From CAYZGU01 sp964478165 (GTDB taxonomy: Bacteria; Poribacteria; WGA-4E; JAJDTR01): 64,000 bases of DNA. Under the pieces are notes generated by a model. It searched no databases, had not been told where the DNA came from, and saw only the letters and a list, made by a program, of their open reading frames with translations. Positions 60,407 to 64,000 of the stretch are shown here, one piece after another. Each line of letters begins with the position of its first letter. The first letter of the stretch is position 1. The DNA lies in NCBI GenBank assembly GCA_964478165.1, contig CAYZGU010000041.1:62001-126000 (forward strand), written 5' to 3'. Both the position numbers and the translations under genes were made by a program.

Positions 60407-61870
60407 ATGAAATCAGAAACCTCTCACCACAACACACCAAATTTCCTAAGTTGGATTCTTGCCGTGACTTGTGTATTCTACCTAAATTCGACAGCTTTTT
60501 CTCAGAATCCACCACCCATTTCTAACCATGCGCTAGACGACAAACTATTAGAAAATTTTTCGCTGTTATCAGAGGTTTTGGCACATATCCAACAAGGACA
60601 TCTAGACCCTCCGGACCCGCAGCAATTGATGTATGGTGCAATCCGCGGCATGCTCCGCACGCTTGACCCATATACTCAATTTTTCGATCCCGACAACTAC
60701 GAGGATTTTCGCACGGAAAGCCGTGGCGCGTATGGAGGACTTGGTATGGCAATCGGAATACGCCAAGACCGTTTAACGGTAATTTCTCCATTCAAAGGTA
60801 CGCCAGCCTATGTAGCGGGCATTGAGACCGGTGATATTATCAACCAAATTGAAGACCAGTCCACATTAACCATGACGGTGGACGAGGCTGTCGAAAAGCT
60901 ACGAGGTGAACCCGGCACTCAGGTGACGATAACGCTGGTCCGTGAAGGGGAAACCGAACCGTTGGAGATAACACTAACTCGGGATGTCATTCGATTCGAG
61001 AGTGTCGAATCCAGAATACTTAAGGGAAATACTGGCTATTTACGGATTAACCAATTCAGAGATACCACAGCGGTGGATGTTGACCGTGCCTTCGAATTTT
61101 TCGATTCACATGACCTCCGCGGTCTAATTCTGGACGTGCGTTCTAACCCAGGAGGCCTGCTCAAATCAGCAGTTGACGTGGCGAGCGATTTCTTGAAGCC
61201 CGGCCAACTAATCGTGTACACAAGGAGCAAGGGCTCACGCGAGGATTTCATTTCCCCGATAGCTCAGCAACAGAAATACTATCCCCTCATTGTGCTCGTA
61301 AACAGCGGAAGCGCCAGTGGTTCCGAGATTGTTGCGGCAGCAATTAAGGATCAAGGAAGAGGATTGGTTTTAGGCGAAAAAACATTTGGCAAAGCCTCTG
61401 TACAAAAGGTTGTACCACTCAGCAGTGGCGCCGCTGTTAAATTGACCATCGCTCATTATTATAGCCCTGCTGGCATCGACATTAATAGGATCGGAATTGT
61501 TCCCGACATTGAAGTTCCTTGGTTCAGCAGATCAGAAAACCGAATCCTAACAAAGCTACGTCATCATGAAACAATCCAGTCATTTATTGAGGACAATGGC
61601 GATGACGTGCTCGCAAGATTGGACGCGGCACGACATGCATCAAACGAGAATGAAGAGGCTCGTGTGCTCTTGAAGAAATATACCCGGGTCGTTGACTCGC
61701 TCTCAAGAGAAGGGCTTGTTATCAGCAATTCCGGACTCGATCTAGCCATCGCCCGTGAAACAGAGAATGAGCTGGATGAATATGAAAACGATCCCCAGAT
61801 ACTCGCAGCCATCCATCAGTTAAAGGTTCTTGAGCTTTTCGCCACAATATTTTCCAAGAGTACCGACTAG
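60407..61870 (+). CDS. ctpA: S41 family C-terminal processing peptidase
   Basis: A 487-residue exported serine protease that trims or degrades envelope proteins by their C-termini. A signal peptide (FLSWILAVTCVFYLNSTAFS) ends near 36. A PDZ domain covers about 105-190 (YGGLGMAIGIRQDRL). The peptidase domain has ILDVRSNPGGLL, the nucleophile Ser in NSGSASGSE (299-307) and the general base K329 in EKTFGKAS. The last 120 residues are helical. AAGGGAG stands before the ATG. Downstream it converges with the DUF6807 gene. Confidence 0.94.
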   Translation: MKSETSHHNTPNFLSWILAVTCVFYLNSTAFSQNPPPISNHALDDKLLENFSLLSEVLAHIQQGHLDPPDPQQLMYGAIRGMLRTLDPYTQFFDPDNYEDFRTESRGAYGGLGMAIGIRQDRLTVISPFKGTPAYVAGIETGDIINQIEDQSTLTMTVDEAVEKLRGEPGTQVTITLVREGETEPLEITLTRDVIRFESVESRILKGNTGYLRINQFRDTTAVDVDRAFEFFDSHDLRGLILDVRSNPGGLLKSAVDVASDFLKPGQLIVYTRSKGSREDFISPIAQQQKYYPLIVLVNSGSASGSEIVAAAIKDQGRGLVLGEKTFGKASVQKVVPLSSGAAVKLTIAHYYSPAGIDINRIGIVPDIEVPWFSRSENRILTKLRHHETIQSFIEDNGDDVLARLDAARHASNENEEARVLLKKYTRVVDSLSREGLVISNSGLDLAIARETENELDEYENDPQILAAIHQLKVLELFATIFSKSTD

Positions 61871-61996
61871 GAGGAAGGGGAAACACTGTTGTTCCAGTTC
61901 TGATGAAAAAATGCACGCTTCTAGTTTTTTTGAATCATATGCAGCTTCGCCAGTCGACGGGTAGACGCGAATTCAACCAGCAACATCTAATTTGAC

Positions 61997-63145
61997 TCAT
62001 ATTTTCTCATCTATTTCAACTACTGGCGGATGCACGTAATCATGGTATCGACTCCTTATCCCAGCTCTGCGAGCGTCATGCTCGTGCACATAAATTCGAT
62101 AGCGAAACGTCAACGACGAGCCCGCAGCAATTGTATATGTTCCATCCCTAAGTAAGCTACTCTGATAATGACTATAGCCGAAGGGATTGGCTGTCATCAA
62201 TCCGTAATCACGCACGTGCCAACACGTCGGATGGCGCAAATTCATCGGATGGTCGAAAATTGCAACACCAACTTGCTTTCCTTCCACCGTTCCCGAATAG
62301 TCGCACCAATGCGCCGGCTTGCCCCAGCATTCCGATTCCCCAATACCTCCCAGGCTATTTTCAATGCGACCACCCTTGTCACCATCCATCGATGTAGCAA
62401 CTCGCACGCTGCAGAATCCTCCTTCTTTCGTATCAGCAAGCCGTACGTCCTGCGCCAATGCATTCAAGGTCAAGGTCCAATCCATGACGCGAACGCCGTT
62501 AGGCATATCATAGAATAGCACTGTGCGAGTTTCTCCCATTACTCTGCAATGGTGATGATCCTCCCAATCAAGAATCTGTTGGAACCCGCCGAAAACTGGT
62601 CCCGGAAAAACGTAGGAAAACTTACGATGGGTCTGCCAACCATGATTCCCATCTTCGATCCAGTTGTCTGTGGAATTTACATCGCCATACGCCACCCATG
62701 CCGAACGATGGTGGGGATGGTCTTGGGTTTCTCCCTCCAACTCCACCATAGGATAGTTGCGCGTTATCTGCTTTCCATAAGGTCCAAACAACGGGAAGAA
62801 AAACGGACGGGGAAATTTAGGACTAAAATGATAAGTCGTAAATTCCTGTCCCCCGATTGTAACCTCGAGAATGTCCCGTTCCTCATCATGTCGCAAGTTG
62901 ATTCCAGAACCCGACATCGAAGATTCAACCTCCGGTTCAAAGATTAGACGCATCTCACAGTTGGCGTCCAATTTCTCAAGGAGAAAATGTAGCCTTCCAT
63001 CGTGCACCTGACAGGGAATTTCGGAATCCGAAGTTGCATCCGTTAATCGCCCGCGCATAATGGAGACAGGCAGTTCTATTTTCATCGGCGTGTAATGCCG
63101 TTCATGCGGTCCGGCTTTGACAAGAAGGGATATCTGCGTTCTCAT
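61997..63145 (-). CDS. DUF6807 (PmoA-like) family protein
   Basis: A 382-residue protein with the family hallmark QDHPHHRSAWVAYGDVN near residue 143, preceded by PFFFPLFGPYGKQITRNYP. It continues through RVMDWTLTLNALAQDV and GVAIFDHPMNLRHPTCWHVRD, and ends in SLTFRYRIYVHEHD. The fold is expected to be a galactose-mutarotase-like beta-sandwich, and family genes usually sit with sugar-metabolism genes. No signal peptide is visible. Its ATGA start overlaps the stop of the upstream isomerase gene by four bases, indicating coupling. The enzymatic role is unknown. Confidence 0.87.
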   Translation of the reverse strand: MRTQISLLVKAGPHERHYTPMKIELPVSIMRGRLTDATSDSEIPCQVHDGRLHFLLEKLDANCEMRLIFEPEVESSMSGSGINLRHDEERDILEVTIGGQEFTTYHFSPKFPRPFFFPLFGPYGKQITRNYPMVELEGETQDHPHHRSAWVAYGDVNSTDNWIEDGNHGWQTHRKFSYVFPGPVFGGFQQILDWEDHHHCRVMGETRTVLFYDMPNGVRVMDWTLTLNALAQDVRLADTKEGGFCSVRVATSMDGDKGGRIENSLGGIGESECWGKPAHWCDYSGTVEGKQVGVAIFDHPMNLRHPTCWHVRDYGLMTANPFGYSHYQSSLLRDGTYTIAAGSSLTFRYRIYVHEHDARRAGIRSRYHDYVHPPVVEIDEKI

Positions 63146-63984
63146 TCGCTATTACCTACAAGGGCTACTGCTTGGCGAAAAGCGTGCTTCAGATAGTCCA
63201 GACTTTTACGCGCTATTGTTTGGGGGTCCGGTTTGTAGTTGAACACTTCAACCGAAACAGTACCATCATAGCCTCCCATATTCAGAGCAGAGAAGATTGG
63301 AACAAAATCCACATCGCCGGCACCTGGTCCACGCATATTAGAATCGTTAGCGTGAAAATGGACAAGATGCCTCTTATTAGCAACAATGATTTCTTCTATC
63401 GACTTTTGTTCAGCACACATCGCATTAACATCCAAATGCAACTGACAGCCGGAATGATTGACAGCCCTGATAACTCGCAGGGTCTCCTCCGCCGTTACCA
63501 TGAAATTTGTCTCTTTGGGAGATAATGGCTCCAGGGCAAGCGTTACACCCAAGGGTTGCGCAACGTCGCACACATCTCGAAATATCTCCACCGCTCTTTC
63601 GAATGCATCTGAGTACTGTTCACCAGGCAAAACATCTCGCTGACTAGGGCTACCGAAGACCATGACGCGCCCGCCCATAGTCGCGCAGATACGCGCTAAA
63701 TGGTGAAGCATTTCCTTCGCGCCTCGTCGGATTTGCGCATCTGGACTAGTCAGATGTAATCCAGCAGGTTTTCTTAACAACCAATGGAAGCCTGTAATCG
63801 CAAGGCCTGCCCTCTCGGCAACCATCCTGAGTTGATATGCTCGGACGTCATTGATTTGGGTTGGATCGTTTTCCAGCGTAAAGGGTGCAATCTCAACGGC
63901 GTCATATCCGGCCTCCGCGATATCCTCACAGGTCGCTTGGAAATTCCAGTCCTGATAGGTCTCGTTACAGATAGCAAAGTTCAT
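63142..63984 (-). CDS. Sugar phosphate isomerase/epimerase family protein
   Basis: A 280-residue xylose-isomerase-like TIM barrel. Motifs are MNFAICNETYQDW, AGYDAVEIAPFTL, GVTLALEPLSPKETNFM (metal Glu), QLHLDVNAMCAEQ (metal Asp), LVHFHANDSNMRGPG (metal His) and VSVEVFNYKPD (metal Glu), in the usual order. Such enzymes epimerise or isomerise keto-sugars, inositols or sugar acids with Mn2+. The start is close to the window edge; AGAAG stands in the last bases. It is coupled to the DUF6807 gene. Confidence 0.9.
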   Translation of the reverse strand: MNFAICNETYQDWNFQATCEDIAEAGYDAVEIAPFTLENDPTQINDVRAYQLRMVAERAGLAITGFHWLLRKPAGLHLTSPDAQIRRGAKEMLHHLARICATMGGRVMVFGSPSQRDVLPGEQYSDAFERAVEIFRDVCDVAQPLGVTLALEPLSPKETNFMVTAEETLRVIRAVNHSGCQLHLDVNAMCAEQKSIEEIIVANKRHLVHFHANDSNMRGPGAGDVDFVPIFSALNMGGYDGTVSVEVFNYKPDPQTIARKSLDYLKHAFRQAVALVGNSE

Positions 63985-64000
63985 GAGTATTGATTCTTCT

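Noticed and set aside
1..64000. tRNA genes, CRISPR arrays and insertion sequences
   Set aside because: No tRNA T-loop pattern in a plausible cloverleaf, no regularly spaced repeats and no transposase motif were seen.

Overview
The window looks like a chromosomal piece of a Candidatus Poribacteria-type bacterium (a sponge-associated or marine lineage). The reasons are the repertoire: several phytanoyl-CoA dioxygenases, many Gfo/Idh/MocA oxidoreductases, SDRs, aldo/keto reductases, a DUF362 protein, a CehA/McbA hydrolase, a DUF6807 protein, DUF6785-like membrane proteins, and a secreted beta-propeller protein whose C-terminal sorting tail carries the NPFNPETWIPY motif that I associate with that phylum. 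This taxonomic call is an inference from gene content. No rRNA, tRNA, CRISPR array, prophage or intact insertion sequence was seen, and no transcription-factor gene was recognised.

Layout. 0.7-9.3 kb: an amidohydrolase, a broken Zn-alcohol dehydrogenase, an SDR, a broken SDR and a PhyH dioxygenase on the minus strand, then an SDR/Gfo-Idh pair on the plus strand. 9.3-16.7 kb: DUF362 protein, an unrecognised 283-aa protein, a minus-strand pair of Gfo/Idh oxidoreductase and SelA-like PLP enzyme, then a lactonase and another Gfo/Idh on the plus strand. 16.7-25.2 kb: a minus-strand string of CehA/McbA hydrolase, broken PhyH, amidohydrolase, aldo/keto reductase, nitrilase, unrecognised 389-aa protein and a second aldo/keto reductase. 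25.7-32 kb: PhyH, a homodimer-type ABC exporter, and a decayed membrane-anchored peptidase-MA-like gene. 32.4-37.1 kb: leuS-RNase J operon with a promoter, Leu-rich leader ORF and intrinsic terminator ahead of leuS. 37.6-52 kb: large membrane protein, secreted propeller, a two-gene heterodimeric ABC exporter, and several decayed genes within long gene-poor stretches. 52.5-62 kb: housekeeping block on the plus strand (class III aminotransferase, guaA, PcrA/UvrD helicase, gatC-gatA, C-terminal processing protease). 62-64 kb: sugar-phosphate-isomerase-like gene and DUF6807 gene overlapping by 4 nt on the minus strand.

How it fits together. The first 25 kb and the last 2 kb read as catabolic islands for carbohydrate or sugar-acid-like substrates: NAD(P)-linked oxidation/epimerisation (SDR, Gfo/Idh, AKR), lactone and amide hydrolysis (lactonase, amidohydrolase, nitrilase), PLP chemistry (SelA-like) and Fe(II)/2-oxoglutarate hydroxylation (PhyH). 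No substrate can be assigned from sequence. The housekeeping genes are tightly spaced and intact, whereas the accessory part holds at least seven recognisable pseudogenes or gene fragments and several nongenic stretches over 1 kb, which suggests ongoing gene loss. The most interesting regulatory observation is the leuS leader at 36760-37051; the most interesting structural ones are two perfect inverted repeats (14150-14211 and 41291-41350) in nongenic DNA.
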